From NCBI RefSeq assembly GCF_000964405.1, contig NZ_BANE01000008.1, forward strand, positions 1 through 38,621: DNA of 38,621 nucleotides. Direction: 5' to 3'. Of the stretch, positions 26,668-36,359 are shown one piece after another. The position numbers and the translations under genes were made by a program. The notes under the pieces were generated by a model. The model saw only the letters and a list, made by a program, of their open reading frames with translations, did no database searches and was not told where the DNA came from. This DNA is from Novacetimonas hansenii JCM 7643 (GTDB taxonomy: Bacteria; Pseudomonadota; Alphaproteobacteria; Acetobacterales; Acetobacteraceae). Each line of letters starts with the position of its first letter. The first letter of the stretch is position 1.

Positions 26668-27639
26668 ATGAACACAGTCATCCGCGTCCACGAATATGGC
26701 GGTCCCGACGTCCTGCGTATCGAAGACCTGCCAATTCCCGTTCCGGGCAAAGGCGAGGTCCTGATCCGCCAAGAGGCAATGGGCGTCAATTTCATTGACA
26801 CCTATTACCGCAGTGGCCTTTACAAATTCCCTTCCCTGCCCGCGACGCCGGGCATGGAGGGTGCGGGCGTGGTGACGGCGGTTGGCCCCGGTGTGACCGA
26901 CCTCGCGGTGGGGGCGCGGGTGGCCTATCCCATCGTTCTGGGCGGATATGCGCATCACCGTGTCATCGCGGCAGACCGCGTGGTGGCGCTGCCTGCCGCC
27001 ATTCCGTTCGAAACGGCGGCGGGAATCATGTTGCGCGGCCTGTCGGTGCATATGCTGTTGCGACAGGTATATAAGGTGCGCAAGGGGGAAAACATCCTCG
27101 TCTATGCGGCGGCAGGTGGGGTCGGGTTGCTGATGTGCCAATGGGCGCGGCATCTGGGCGCACGTGTCATTGGCGTTGTTTCGACCGAGGAAAAGGCCGA
27201 ACTGGCACGCGCCAACGGGGCGGCCGACATCCTGGTCGGCACACATGACATCCCCACGCGGGTCCGCGACCTGACCGACGGTGCAATGGTGCCGGTCGTC
27301 TATGACAGTATCGGCCGCGTCACGTTCGAAGACAGCCTGAACTGCCTTGCGCCACGTGGCCTGATGGTCAGCTATGGCAACGCATCCGGCGCGGTAACGG
27401 ATGTTGCGGTCGGCACATTGGCCAGTCATGGCAGCCTGTATCTGACGCGCCCGTCACTGGGCACCTATATCGCACAGCGTGATGAACTGGTGGAGGGTGC
27501 GACGGAACTGTTCGGACTGGTGGAACAGGGCATCCTGACCCCACGCATCGGACAGAGTTTCGCCCTGAAAGACGCCGCACAGGCGCATGTCGCGCTGGAA
27601 TCACGCAAGACCACGGGCAGCACGATCCTGCTGCCATAA
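26668..27639 (+). CDS. qor: Quinone oxidoreductase (zinc-free MDR family)
   Basis: A 323-residue medium-chain reductase, QorA type, that reduces quinones with NADPH by one electron or acts as an enone reductase. MGVNFIDTYYRSGLY matches the Qor N-terminal catalytic domain. The NADPH motif is AAAGGVGLLMCQWARHLGA near 148-166. No zinc ligands of the alcohol dehydrogenases are present. ATG at 26668 has AAGGAAA eight bases upstream; a longer open frame upstream overlaps the methyltransferase gene and is not coding. The stop is followed by two copies of the GC-rich repeat family. Confidence 0.9.
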   Translation: MNTVIRVHEYGGPDVLRIEDLPIPVPGKGEVLIRQEAMGVNFIDTYYRSGLYKFPSLPATPGMEGAGVVTAVGPGVTDLAVGARVAYPIVLGGYAHHRVIAADRVVALPAAIPFETAAGIMLRGLSVHMLLRQVYKVRKGENILVYAAAGGVGLLMCQWARHLGARVIGVVSTEEKAELARANGAADILVGTHDIPTRVRDLTDGAMVPVVYDSIGRVTFEDSLNCLAPRGLMVSYGNASGAVTDVAVGTLASHGSLYLTRPSLGTYIAQRDELVEGATELFGLVEQGILTPRIGQSFALKDAAQAHVALESRKTTGSTILLP

Positions 27640-27678
27640 CACGCCACGGCCTGTCGAAAACCACTTTCCATAAATAGG

Positions 27679-27751
27679 TCGAGGGTGCAGGGAGCCATGC
27701 TCCCTGCCGGGTCCGGGCCGCACCCGGATGCCTTACTCAATACAGGGGTTT
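27679..27751. repeat. GC-rich intergenic repeat unit 1
   Basis: The unit opens TCGAGGGTGCAGGGAG, forms a GCAGGGAGC/GCTCCCTGC stem with a CAT loop, has GGTCCGGGC, and closes with CAATACAGGGGTTT. It lies in the gap between the convergent qor and folC genes and corresponds to the units at 27839 and near 16610. Confidence 0.8.
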
Positions 27752-27838
27752 CGTCACCTGATGGCGACCTTCAGGGGCTTTGCCCCCGAACCCCCACCAA
27801 AGGTCACAGACCTTTGGAAACCCCTTCGCCTCAACAGA

Positions 27839-27927
27839 TCGAGGGTGCAGGGAGCATGCTCCCTGCCAGGTCCGGGCTGCACCCTGATACCGCATTCAAT
27901 ACAGGGGTTTATGCAATACAGGGGTTT
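27839..27927. repeat. GC-rich intergenic repeat unit 2 with tail duplication
   Basis: This copy contains a perfect 20-base palindrome, GCAGGGAGCATGCTCCCTGC, at about 27846-27865. It ends with CAATACAGGGGTTT, which is duplicated again at 27914-27927. Between the two units (about 27770-27830) are GGGGCTTTGCCCCC and CCAAAGGTC/GACCTTTGG, a stem that I associate with Acetobacteraceae intergenic DNA. Confidence 0.8.
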
Positions 27928-27931
27928 CGGA

Positions 27932-29263
27932 TCAGGTCGCGATCCAGCCATCCTGCTGCAACGCCACCCCGGCCAGATACAGGCTGCCGCAGATCACCAC
28001 CCGTGCCGGCGGCTGGGACGGCGTATTATTGTGTGACAAATGTTCCAACGCCTGACGGATGGTAGGGCCTGCGGTGACACGTCCCTGTCCTGCCGCGATA
28101 ATCTCTGCGACCGGCAGGGCAAGGTGCTGCTCAGGCTCCGCCACGGCCTGCACACTTGCGGCGTGGGGCAGCAACGGGGCAAGGAAACCGGAGGCATCCT
28201 TGGTCTGTTTCATACCAACGATCAGGTGGACGGGACGATCAGACCAGTCCTGTATCACGCGCGCCAATGCATCACCCGCTCCGGGGTTGTGCCCACCATC
28301 GAGCCACAGATCCCACCCATCGGGCAGAACCTGCGCCAGCGCGCCCCCCAACCGTTGCAACCGTGCAGGCCAGTGCGCATCGGCAAGGCCCGCCCACGCG
28401 CCAGCCGGGATCGACAGGCCACTTGCACGCAGGGTGGCAACCGCAAGGCCCGCATTATCCACCTGATGCGCCCCGTGCATGCCGGGATGCGGCAGTTCCA
28501 GCATCCCTTCCCCATCGCGATAGACCAGACGCGCGCCATCGGGTGACGGGGTGATGGACCATTCATGACCACGCCGCCACAAGGGCGCATCATGTTCCGC
28601 CGCCGTGCGGGCGATCACACCCATCACGTCCGCCGGGTGCCGTCCGGTGGCAACCGGTACGAAATCCTTGATGATACCGGCTTTTTCCAGGGCGATCTTT
28701 TCCAGCGTATCGCCAAGGAACGCCTCATGATCCATGGAGATGGAGGCAATAGCGCATGCCGCCGGGCGCGCCAGCACATTGGTCGCGTCGTAACGCCCGC
28801 CCAGCCCGACTTCGACGATCATCAATTCGGCAGGATGACGCGCGCCCAGCACGAATCCCGCCGCTGTCAGGACCTCGAACACGGTGATCGGCGCGCCTTC
28901 ATTGACGCGTTCGATCTCCTCCAGCACCGCAGCCAGTTCAGGTTCGGACACAAGACGCCCGGCAATACGGAAGCGTTCGGTCACATGCACAAGATGCGGC
29001 GACGTCATGACATGGACACGCCATCCCGCCGCCTCCGCAATCGCGCGGATCATGGCACAGGTGCTGCCCTTGCCATTGGTGCCCGCCACATGGATGACCG
29101 GCGGCAGATGGCGTTCGGGATGACCCAGACGCGCCAGCAGATGTTCCAGACGCCCCAGCGACAGGTCGATCAATGCCGGATAAAGCTGGTTCAGCCGTTC
29201 GAGGATCACACCGGTACGCCCGGCGAATTCAGGACCAAGACCGGACGTTGGCGAAGCATTCAT
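27932..29263 (-). CDS. folC: Dihydrofolate/folylpolyglutamate synthase
   Basis: A 443-residue bifunctional ligase that adds glutamate to dihydropteroate and extends folate polyglutamate tails. The ATP P-loop is VAGTNGKGST near 59-68, the folate loop is TSPHLVHVTERFRI, and the Mur ligase-type LWLDGGHNPGAG is in the C-terminal domain. The catalytic Lys is expected in the EKAGIIK segment. It ends the trpB-trpA-accD-folC operon, 30 bases after accD, an order common in alphaproteobacteria. ATG at 29263 has only a weak upstream site. Confidence 0.94.
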   Translation of the reverse strand: MNASPTSGLGPEFAGRTGVILERLNQLYPALIDLSLGRLEHLLARLGHPERHLPPVIHVAGTNGKGSTCAMIRAIAEAAGWRVHVMTSPHLVHVTERFRIAGRLVSEPELAAVLEEIERVNEGAPITVFEVLTAAGFVLGARHPAELMIVEVGLGGRYDATNVLARPAACAIASISMDHEAFLGDTLEKIALEKAGIIKDFVPVATGRHPADVMGVIARTAAEHDAPLWRRGHEWSITPSPDGARLVYRDGEGMLELPHPGMHGAHQVDNAGLAVATLRASGLSIPAGAWAGLADAHWPARLQRLGGALAQVLPDGWDLWLDGGHNPGAGDALARVIQDWSDRPVHLIVGMKQTKDASGFLAPLLPHAASVQAVAEPEQHLALPVAEIIAAGQGRVTAGPTIRQALEHLSHNNTPSQPPARVVICGSLYLAGVALQQDGWIAT

Positions 29264-29293
29264 GATGGACCGTTACAGGTTACGCCGCGCAGG

Positions 29294-30160
29294 TTACGCT
29301 GCGGATGGCGTGATATGGGCGTGGTTGAGTTGCCCGATCAGGGTGCCAAGGATGGTCGGCAGTTCAGACCGCGTGACCACCATGTCGAGCATGCCGTGAT
29401 CAAGCAGATATTCCGCGCGCTGGAACCCTTCGGGCAACTTTTCGCGCACGGTATCCTCGATCACGCGCTGCCCGGCAAAGCCGATCAGGGCGTTCGGTTC
29501 CGCAATCTGGACATCGCCCAGCATCGCAAAGGAGGCAGAGACCCCGCCCGTCGTCGGGTTGGTCATGACCACGATATAAGGCAGCCTTGCCTCGCGCAGC
29601 ATTTCCACCGCGATGGTCGTGCGCGGCATCTGCATCAGGCTGAGCATCCCTTCCTGCATGCGCGCCCCACCCGATGCGGTAAAGACGATCAGCGGGGCCT
29701 GTTGCAGGATCGCAAGGCGGGCGGCGGCAAGGAATGCCTCGCCCAATGCCGCCCCCATCGTGCCGGCGATGAATTCAAACGCCATGACCGCGACAACCGC
29801 ATCATGCCCACCGATGCGGCCATGCGCGACCGCCATTGATTCCTCAAGCTGGGACTTCGCGCGCTCGTCCTTCAGCCGGTCTGTGTAACGCTTGCGGTCA
29901 CGAAAGGACAGGGGATCAACCGGGGCCTTTGGCAGTTCGATACGGGTGAACTCCCCCTTGTCGAACGTCCATTCCAGGCGCTCATGCACCGAGGCGCGCA
30001 TATGGTGCCCGCAATGCGGACAGACATTCATCGCGCGCCGCAGATCCTTGACCAGGATCATCTGTTCACAGGACTCGCAATTGGTCCACAGGTTGTCCGG
30101 CACTTCCCGCTTGAGCAGGCCACGGATCTTGGGCCGGACATATTCGGTCAGCCAGCTCAT
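29294..30160 (-). CDS. accD: Acetyl-CoA carboxylase carboxyltransferase subunit beta
   Basis: A 288-residue subunit of the carboxyltransferase that, with AccA, makes malonyl-CoA for fatty acid synthesis. The N-terminal zinc ribbon has Cys28, Cys31, Cys47 and Cys50 (CESC and CPHC). The crotonase-like core carries FTASGGARMQEG and TNPTTGGVSASFA, the CoA-binding oxyanion region. ATG at 30160 has GGGAGAGG upstream, making an upstream extension unnecessary. It sits 72 bases after trpA and before folC. Confidence 0.96.
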   Translation of the reverse strand: MSWLTEYVRPKIRGLLKREVPDNLWTNCESCEQMILVKDLRRAMNVCPHCGHHMRASVHERLEWTFDKGEFTRIELPKAPVDPLSFRDRKRYTDRLKDERAKSQLEESMAVAHGRIGGHDAVVAVMAFEFIAGTMGAALGEAFLAAARLAILQQAPLIVFTASGGARMQEGMLSLMQMPRTTIAVEMLREARLPYIVVMTNPTTGGVSASFAMLGDVQIAEPNALIGFAGQRVIEDTVREKLPEGFQRAEYLLDHGMLDMVVTRSELPTILGTLIGQLNHAHITPSAA

Positions 30161-30232
30161 GTTACCTCTCCCTGACGTACGTCTATGCGCCTGCTCCATA
30201 CAGGCAGATCGCACGTTATGCCAGATTCACGT

Positions 30233-31057
30233 TCATACCCGCGCGGCATGGACCGCATCGGCCAGTTCGCGCAAGTGCGACAGCACACTGTCAACGGTCT
30301 GCGCCGTGGCGTTCCCATCCGCATCAAGCGTCCCCTCAAGCGTGTTGAGCAATGCGGAGGCCACAACGGCCGCATCGGCGGCACGCACGGCATTGGCCGC
30401 CTGCGCCGGGGCGCGGATGCCAAAGCCGATGGCGATCGGCAGGTCCGTCACGGCGCGCAGGCGCGGGATTGCGACGGCAAGTTCATCGGTACTGGCCGTG
30501 CGTGTGCCGGTTACACCTGTGATACTGACATAATACAGGAAGCCAGATGCCCCATTCAGTACAACCGGCAGGCGCGCATCCGGCGTGGTTGGCGCGACAA
30601 GGCGGATGATGTCCAGCCCGTTCGCCGCGGCAGGCCCACGCAGCAGGTCGCCTTCCTCTGGCGGGACATCGACGATAATCAGCCCGTCCACGCCCGCGCG
30701 CGCGGCGTCGGCGCAGAACCGTTCATGGCCATATGCCTCGATCGGGTTGAGATATCCCATCAGGATGATCGGCGTGTCATGATCGTCGCGCCGGAATTCC
30801 GCGATCATCTCCAGCACGCGCGGCATGTTCGCCCCGCCACGCAGACCACGCAGCGCCGCCTTCTGGATGGTCGGGCCATCGGCGCTGGGGTCGCTGAAGG
30901 GCATGCCGACCTCGATCAGGTCAGCGCCTGCCCCCGGCATCCCCTTGAGCAATGCGAGCGAGGTTTCATAATCGGGGTCGCATGCCTCCACATACGGGAT
31001 CAGGGCGCCACGCCCCTGTTGCTTCAGGGCGGCGAATCGACTGGCAATACGGCTCAC
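30233..31057 (-). CDS. trpA: Tryptophan synthase alpha subunit
   Basis: A 274-residue TIM barrel that cleaves indole-3-glycerol phosphate and passes indole through a tunnel to Trp[17 protein letters not shown] near 47-62 contains both catalytic acids (Glu and Asp). [12 protein letters not shown] and [11 protein letters not shown] form the phosphate-binding region. The start is GTG at 31057, whose GTGA overlaps the trpB stop, so translation is coupled to trpB and subunits are made in step. No strong independent ribosome site is needed. Length is normal. Confidence 0.95.
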   Translation of the reverse strand: MSRIASRFAALKQQGRGALIPYVEACDPDYETSLALLKGMPGAGADLIEVGMPFSDPSADGPTIQKAALRGLRGGANMPRVLEMIAEFRRDDHDTPIILMGYLNPIEAYGHERFCADAARAGVDGLIIVDVPPEEGDLLRGPAAANGLDIIRLVAPTTPDARLPVVLNGASGFLYYVSITGVTGTRTASTDELAVAIPRLRAVTDLPIAIGFGIRAPAQAANAVRAADAAVVASALLNTLEGTLDADGNATAQTVDSVLSHLRELADAVHAARV

Positions 31058-32292
31058 AACGACACTCCCAGATGCGCGGCGACGGTGAAGATGTCCTTGT
31101 CCCCCCGGCCTGATACGTTCAGTACGATGACCTGATCCGGCGACATGGTGGGCGCCAGCTTTGCGACATAGGCCAGGGCGTGGGCGCATTCCAGCGCGGG
31201 AATGATCCCCTCCGTCCGCGTGCAGAGCTGGAACGCGGCCAGGGCCTCGTCATCGGTTGCACCAACATATTCGGCGCGGCCAATATCATGCAGCCAGGAA
31301 TGTTCCGGCCCGATGCCGGGGTAATCAAGGCCCGCGCTGATGGAATGCGCCTCTGCGATCTGCCCGTCCGCATCCTGTAGCAGATAGGTGCGGTTGCCAT
31401 GCAGCACACCGGGGCGCCCACGCTCGATGGAAGCGGCGGTCTCCCCGCTATCAAGGCCACGGCCCGCGGCTTCCACCCCGATCAGGCGCACGGACAGGTC
31501 ATCAAGGAACGGGTGGAAGATGCCCATCGCGTTCGACCCGCCACCGATGGCCGCGACAATCGCATCAGGCAGGCGGCCTTCGGCCTCCAGGATCTGCTGT
31601 TTGGTTTCCACACCGATAATCGACTGAAAATCACGCACCATCTCTGGATAGGGGTGCGGCCCGGCCACCGTACCGACAAGGAAATAGGTGTCGCGCACAT
31701 TCGTGACCCAATCGCGCATCGCCTCGTTCATTGCGTCCTTCAGCGTCCCCGCCCCGGCCGTGACGGGAATGACCTCCGCCCCCAGCAGGCGCATGCGGAA
31801 CACGTTGGGCTTCTGCCGCTCCACATCGGTCGCCCCCATGTAGATGCAGCATTTCATGCCGAACAGGGCGCAGACCGTGGCGGTCGCGACGCCATGCTGT
31901 CCCGCGCCGGTTTCGGCGACGATGCGCGTGCGGCCCATGCGGCGTGCCAGCAGGATCTGTCCCATCACATTATTCAGCTTGTGCGAGCCGGTGTGGTTGA
32001 GTTCCTCGCGCTTCATATAGACACGCGCACCGCCAAGTTCCGCCGTCAGGCGACGCGCGAACCACAGCGGGCTGGGTCGGCCGACATAATCCTTGAGGTA
32101 ATATTCCAGTTCACGCCGAAATTCGGGATCGGCCTGTGCTTCCCTGTAGGCTTCGGTCAGTTCGAGGACCAGCGGCATCAGGGTTTCGGCAACAAACCGG
32201 CCGCCAAAGATACCAAACCGCCCATGTTCATCCGGGCCGGTACGCAGGCTGTTCGCGCGGGACGGCGGGGCCGGGGATTGTGCTGCGCTCAA
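31054..32292 (-). CDS. trpB: Tryptophan synthase beta subunit
   Basis: A 412-residue PLP enzyme joining indole and serine into tryptophan. The Schiff-base Lys is in [10 protein letters not shown], the phosphate loop is [10 protein letters not shown], and the C-terminus has the SGRGDKD motif. The protein should begin near LSAAQSPAP, and the only suitable start is TTG at 32292, preceded by GGAGAG nine bases upstream. A GTG at 32406 has AGGAGG too close (two bases) and would add 38 residues with no family match. Its stop overlaps trpA's GTG. The divergent corA lies 206 bases upstream; a CCTGCC/GGCAGG hairpin in that gap has no T-run, so I do not call a trp attenuator. Confidence 0.93.
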   Translation of the reverse strand: MSAAQSPAPPSRANSLRTGPDEHGRFGIFGGRFVAETLMPLVLELTEAYREAQADPEFRRELEYYLKDYVGRPSPLWFARRLTAELGGARVYMKREELNHTGSHKLNNVMGQILLARRMGRTRIVAETGAGQHGVATATVCALFGMKCCIYMGATDVERQKPNVFRMRLLGAEVIPVTAGAGTLKDAMNEAMRDWVTNVRDTYFLVGTVAGPHPYPEMVRDFQSIIGVETKQQILEAEGRLPDAIVAAIGGGSNAMGIFHPFLDDLSVRLIGVEAAGRGLDSGETAASIERGRPGVLHGNRTYLLQDADGQIAEAHSISAGLDYPGIGPEHSWLHDIGRAEYVGATDDEALAAFQLCTRTEGIIPALECAHALAYVAKLAPTMSPDQVIVLNVSGRGDKDIFTVAAHLGVSL

Positions 32293-32498
32293 CTTTCGCT
32301 CTCCACAGGGAATAAAATTCGTGCGGGTGTCGATGATGGTATATCGCACGTCCCCGCGCGATGATACGCCTACGGCGTTCTGGACCCGATGGCGTGAAAA
32401 GGCCACCCCCTCCTGCCCCCCGGCAGGCTGTCACGATTTGACATAAAGCCGGTTGTCCCGATGATAGGCCGGGACAGGTTACGAAAAGAGGATAGCTT

Positions 32499-33473
32499 AT
32501 GTTTCTTGCGCACAGGCCCGGCTCGCCCGCCCGGACGATCACGAGCGAGGCCGATGCACAAGAGGTCAGGGACGTTCCGTGGCTGGACCTGCTGGACCCG
32601 ACCGAGGAGGAGCAGGCACTGGCCGCACGGGTCACGGGACAACGTATCCCCACGCGCGCCGAACTGGACGAGATCGAAAGTTCATCGCGCCTGTTCATGG
32701 AAGATGACGCGGTTTATCTGTCCACGCCCCTGGTGCGCCAGATCGGGGATGACTTCTTTGCCTCCCCCGTCGGATTCGTCCTGATGCGCGACCGGCTGCT
32801 GACGATCCGTTTTACCGGTTTCACCGCATTCGACGTGGTGGCGCGGCAGGTGGCGGGACAGTCCACCCGCCTGTCGGGGGATGAATGCGTCACCCTGCTG
32901 CTTGAGGCGGTCGTGGACCGGCTGGCGGATATCCTCGAACATCTGGGACAGGCGCTGGATGGGATGTCCAAGGACGTGTTCCAGTCCGAACATGGCGGGA
33001 TGCGACGCATGGACGGGCTGCTGCGCAGCATGCTCAGCCGTGTGGGACGGTCAGGCGACCTGGCGTCGTCGGTGCGCGACAGCCTGCTGGGACTGGAACG
33101 CATCACCATCTTTGTAACCGAGAATAAAAAGCGCGACCTGTCAGACAAATTACAGGGGCGGCTTGCCACAGTGGAACGCGATATCAAATCGCTTAATGAT
33201 TTCGTATCGCAGACATCGAACAAGGTGCAGTTCCTGCTTGATGCCACTCTGGGCTTCATCAGTATCGAACAGAATAACGGCATGAAGATCCTGACGGTGG
33301 TCAGCTTCATTGGCGTGGCGCCCACTCTGGTCGCGGGGATATATGGGATGAATTTCCATGATATCCCCGAACTGAACTGGAAATATGGATACTGGTATTC
33401 GCTGGCATTGATGGCGGCGACCGTGATCCTGCCGCTGCTGTGGTTCTGGCGCAAAGGGTGGCTGGGTAAGTAA
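32499..33473 (+). CDS. corA: CorA-family magnesium/cobalt transporter
   Basis: A 324-residue 2-TM-GxN metal channel forming a pentamer in the inner membrane. The N-terminal cytoplasmic domain and long helix (from about 115 to 250) lead to two C-terminal membrane helices. The first ends in the selectivity signature YGMNF near 284, and the second is LALMAATVILPLLWFW before a basic WRKGW tail. The protein could carry Mg2+, Co2+, Ni2+ or efflux Zn2+. AGAGGA lies seven bases before the ATG. Upstream, TTGACA near 32438 is a good -35 but has no convincing -10, and TGTCCCG/CGGGACA can form a stem in the leader. Confidence 0.9.
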   Translation: MFLAHRPGSPARTITSEADAQEVRDVPWLDLLDPTEEEQALAARVTGQRIPTRAELDEIESSSRLFMEDDAVYLSTPLVRQIGDDFFASPVGFVLMRDRLLTIRFTGFTAFDVVARQVAGQSTRLSGDECVTLLLEAVVDRLADILEHLGQALDGMSKDVFQSEHGGMRRMDGLLRSMLSRVGRSGDLASSVRDSLLGLERITIFVTENKKRDLSDKLQGRLATVERDIKSLNDFVSQTSNKVQFLLDATLGFISIEQNNGMKILTVVSFIGVAPTLVAGIYGMNFHDIPELNWKYGYWYSLALMAATVILPLLWFWRKGWLGK

Positions 33474-33693
33474 TCGCAATCCATGTTGACTTTTCAGGTC
33501 ACATGGAGTATCGACACCCTATGAGCTGCGTGGTCGCACGACCATGATGCCTTATCCTCTGTATGAATGTAATATCCACGTCGCATTTCTGACTTCGTCT
33601 GCAGATGCTCGGATGTGACAGCCAGCTTCCCCATGTCACACCGGATATTATCCATTCCTCCCCCCTGAACTGCCAGTCCAAGGCAACGCTTGC

Positions 33694-34995
33694 ATGCATC
33701 TCGCCGAACTCAAGGCCAAAACACCAGCAGATCTTCTGGCTTATGCCGAAGGTCTGAACATTGAAAACGCATCATCCCTGCGCAAGCAGGAACTGATGTT
33801 CACCATCCTCAAGACACTGGCCGAGAATGACCAGGCGATTTATGGGGATGGAACACTCGAAATCCTGTCGGATGGCTTCGGCTTCCTCCGCTCGCCAGAG
33901 GCAAATTACCTGCCCGGTCCCGACGATATCTATATCTCCCCCAGCCAGGTGCGGCGCTTTGGCCTGCGCACCGGCGATACGGTGGAAGGGCAGATCCGCG
34001 CGCCCCGCGATGGGGAACGTTACTTTGCGCTGCTCAAGGTCGATACGATCAATTTCGAACCGCCCGAGGCCGTACGCCAGCGCATCAATTTCGATAACCT
34101 GACGCCGCTATATCCCGAACGCCGCCTGCAGATGGAGGTCGAGAATACCGCCGTAGGACCGGCCGAAGGCAGTGCGAAAGGCAAGGGCAAGGGGCCGGCG
34201 CGCGACTTTACCCCACGCGTGATCGACCTTGTGTCCCCCATCGGGATGGGGCAACGCGCGTTGATCGTGGCGCCGCCACGGACCGGCAAGACCGTGATGC
34301 TGCAGAGTATCGCGTCCTCCATTTCCGCAAACCACCCCGAAGTGTTCCTGATCGTCCTTCTGATCGACGAACGCCCCGAGGAAGTGACCGACATGGCCCG
34401 CTCGGTAAGGGGGGAGGTCGTGTCCTCCACCTTCGACGAACCGGCGACGCGTCATGTGCAGGTGACCGAAATGGTGCTGGAAAAGGCCAAGCGCCTGGTC
34501 GAGCACAAACGCGACGTGGTTATCCTGCTGGATTCGATCACCCGTCTGGCGCGTGCCTACAACACGGTCGTGCCGTCATCGGGCAAGGTGCTGACCGGTG
34601 GTGTGGATGCCAACGCGTTGCAGCGCCCCAAGCGCTTCTTTGGCGCGGCGCGTAACATTGAGGAAGGCGGGTCGCTGACGATCATCGCAACCGCCCTGAT
34701 CGATACCGGTAGCCGCATGGATGAAGTGATCTTTGAAGAGTTCAAGGGCACCGGCAACTCCGAACTGATCCTTGACCGCAAGCTGGCGGACAAGCGCACG
34801 TTCCCGGCCATCGACATCACCAAGAGTGGTACCCGCAAGGAAGAGCTGCTGGTCGATCGCGCCGACCTGTCGAAGATGTGGGTCCTGCGCCGTATCCTGG
34901 CGCCGATGGGCACGATGGATGCAATGGACTTCCTGCTCGACAAGCTGAAATACAGCAAGACGAACAAGGATTTCTTCGACGCGATGAATACGTAA
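33694..34995 (+). CDS. rho: Transcription termination factor Rho
   Basis: A 433-residue hexameric RNA helicase that ends transcripts at rut sites. An N-terminal [19 protein letters not shown] helical region precedes the cold-shock RNA-binding fold ([31 protein letters not shown] in two parts). The P-loop is APPRTGKT near residues 190-197, with LIDERPEEV, and the catalytic [11 protein letters not shown] and Q-loop region VDANALQ. AAGG is about ten bases before the ATG. A 14-bp-stem terminator follows 30 bases after the stop. A weak TTGACT-17-TATCGA promoter-like pair lies about 180 bases upstream (33486-33514). Confidence 0.97.
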   Translation: MHLAELKAKTPADLLAYAEGLNIENASSLRKQELMFTILKTLAENDQAIYGDGTLEILSDGFGFLRSPEANYLPGPDDIYISPSQVRRFGLRTGDTVEGQIRAPRDGERYFALLKVDTINFEPPEAVRQRINFDNLTPLYPERRLQMEVENTAVGPAEGSAKGKGKGPARDFTPRVIDLVSPIGMGQRALIVAPPRTGKTVMLQSIASSISANHPEVFLIVLLIDERPEEVTDMARSVRGEVVSSTFDEPATRHVQVTEMVLEKAKRLVEHKRDVVILLDSITRLARAYNTVVPSSGKVLTGGVDANALQRPKRFFGAARNIEEGGSLTIIATALIDTGSRMDEVIFEEFKGTGNSELILDRKLADKRTFPAIDITKSGTRKEELLVDRADLSKMWVLRRILAPMGTMDAMDFLLDKLKYSKTNKDFFDAMNT

Positions 34996-35025
34996 GCCAC
35001 CGTCGTAGCAATCCGAACCGTGACG

Positions 35026-35060
35026 AAAACCCCTCCTGCGCCATGCAGGAGGGGTTTTTT
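35026..35060 (+). terminator. Strong rho-independent terminator of rho
   Basis: AAAACCCCTCCTGC (35026-35039) and GCAGGAGGGGTTTT (35045-35058) make a 14-bp stem with loop GCCAT, ending in six T residues. On the plus strand it ends rho; the convergent glycosyltransferase gene ends at 35171. Confidence 0.92.
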
Positions 35061-35089
35061 ATGACAATATTTTCTTCAAATCATTCCCC

Positions 35090-35125
35090 AGACGCACCCT
35101 TTTTAAAAAAGGGGCTTCTGGAAAG
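35090..35125. repeat. Cloverleaf-type intergenic repeat, partial copy F
   Basis: GACGCACCCTTTTT and AAAAAAGGGGCTTCTGG align with the second hairpin and right shoulder of the full elements. It lies between the rho terminator and the convergent glycosyltransferase stop. Confidence 0.45.
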
Positions 35126-35170
35126 CTGTATTATTTTACGCATACACGTCCCTGTGGGACCGATGGTGAT

Positions 35171-36115
35171 TTATGCAAGTATACGATTACGAAACTGCTC
35201 GTTCTCGTCCATTTCCTGCCCGAATGCCCGCGCAAGAGAAAATGAATATTCCAGAACCAGCTTGATACATTTTGCCTTGTAATCTGCGTCTTCGGTATAT
35301 TTCAGGTCACCACCATCATACTTCATCATATCCATTGTATAATCGCTGTTAGGGGTTCGTTCGAAAAAACCCTTGTCATTAATGATCCGATTGGGGTCGT
35401 TCATCAAAATCCGCAGTGGTTCGATATAATGCGATCCCGTGCCTTTTGTGACCTCACGCCGCCCCGCCGCAGTGATTTTCAATCGCATGATGATCCATTT
35501 ATATATGTCCTGCCAGCCGGACCGCCGGGGATAATGCGCAATGCACAGGTTGCTGCCCCCAAAGGCATGCAGTTCGATACCATCACGATATGCGGTATGG
35601 TTGCCTTCACTGATTTGGATATTGCCAGGGATCTTGCCCCGGACGGCAACTTTCAGGACGCCGATATTCTCTATCGTTCTCCATATCATACGCTGGGGCA
35701 CGACCCGTTCTTCGGTTTTATCAAATATTGTATCCATATAGTTTCTGATGGGAAGAAGGATGGATTCAAAATTGGGAGGAACGGTTTTTATGAAATTCGA
35801 AAACCCCTCAACCCTGCCACGCATATCAATGAATTCATCAGCATCAATGAAAAATACCCAATCCGCATCAAAATCTCTGCATGCAGTATTGTACAGGAAT
35901 GTATTTCTTTCGCGTTCACTCGACACAATACATGGCTTCTCTATCAACGTGATTGCCAGACCCTCCTGAATCATGTCTTCAATGATCCCTAATGTCCTGT
36001 CCGCGCTGCCATCATCGAGGATAATAATACGGTCCAGATGAGCAAGGTGATGTCTTATATTTGCTTCAATAACATCATCTTCGTTAAGAAGCCTCATCAC
36101 AGCGACCACGTTCAT
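35171..36115 (-). CDS. Glycosyltransferase, GT2-like (Glyco_tranf_2_4 type)
   Basis: A 314-residue protein with an N-terminal nucleotide-sugar-binding fold: VVAVMRLLNEDDVI, ILDDGSADRTLGIIEDM near 32-48 and the metal-binding DADEF near 91-95. Such enzymes transfer a sugar from a UDP/GDP donor onto a lipid or glycan. The central part (HAFGGSNLCIAHYPRRSGWQ in two stretches) is typical of the WcaA-related branch that modifies cell-surface polysaccharides. AAGGA lies eight bases before ATG at 36115. It is AT-richer than the rest of the window. Acceptor and donor cannot be told. It stands beside the FkbH-like gene in the same direction, with a remnant frame and repeats between them. Confidence 0.82.
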   Translation of the reverse strand: MNVVAVMRLLNEDDVIEANIRHHLAHLDRIIILDDGSADRTLGIIEDMIQEGLAITLIEKPCIVSSERERNTFLYNTACRDFDADWVFFIDADEFIDMRGRVEGFSNFIKTVPPNFESILLPIRNYMDTIFDKTEERVVPQRMIWRTIENIGVLKVAVRGKIPGNIQISEGNHTAYRDGIELHAFGGSNLCIAHYPRRSGWQDIYKWIIMRLKITAAGRREVTKGTGSHYIEPLRILMNDPNRIINDKGFFERTPNSDYTMDMMKYDGGDLKYTEDADYKAKCIKLVLEYSFSLARAFGQEMDENEQFRNRILA

Positions 36116-36125
36116 TTTATGTTCC

Positions 36126-36358
36126 TTATCCCTGATTTTTATATTTTATATATGCTTCATAAACAGAAAATAAATCATATGCCGGTCCCGTGTGAAAACT
36201 GCGTGACACGAATCGGATGACGGGATCAGAATCACTGGACATAATCCGTTCCTGCTCGCGCATTTTATAAAAATATCTTTTAATAATCACAGATTTCCTA
36301 AAAATATTATGATGACTCTCTTTCAAAAATCCTCGAAAGATATTGCCTCCTGAATACG
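36126..36358 (-). pseudogene. Apparent 3' remnant of a coding gene, 66+ residues
   Basis: A minus-strand frame ends with TAA at 36126, ten bases before the glycosyltransferase ATG. It is open upstream to 36360, where the CTAG end of the compound hairpin element supplies TAG. The translated stretch (PYSGGNIFRGFLKES near the start, then VSRSFHTGPAYDLFSVYEAY near the end) looks like protein rather than noise. A TTG at 36326 with GAGGA very close is the only start candidate, giving 66 residues. I read it as the tail of a gene truncated where the element sits, though a real small protein is possible. I recognise no family. Confidence 0.4.
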
Positions 36359-36359
36359 G

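Noticed and set aside
32293-32498. Trp attenuator or leader peptide upstream of trpB
   Set aside because: The CCTGCC/GGCAGG hairpin at 32412-32427 has no T-run and no Trp-codon-rich short frame precedes it.
33486-33514. Promoter of rho (TTGACT, 17 bases, TATCGA)
   Set aside because: The -35 is good but the -10 matches only three of six positions, so it is mentioned under rho and not called as a feature.
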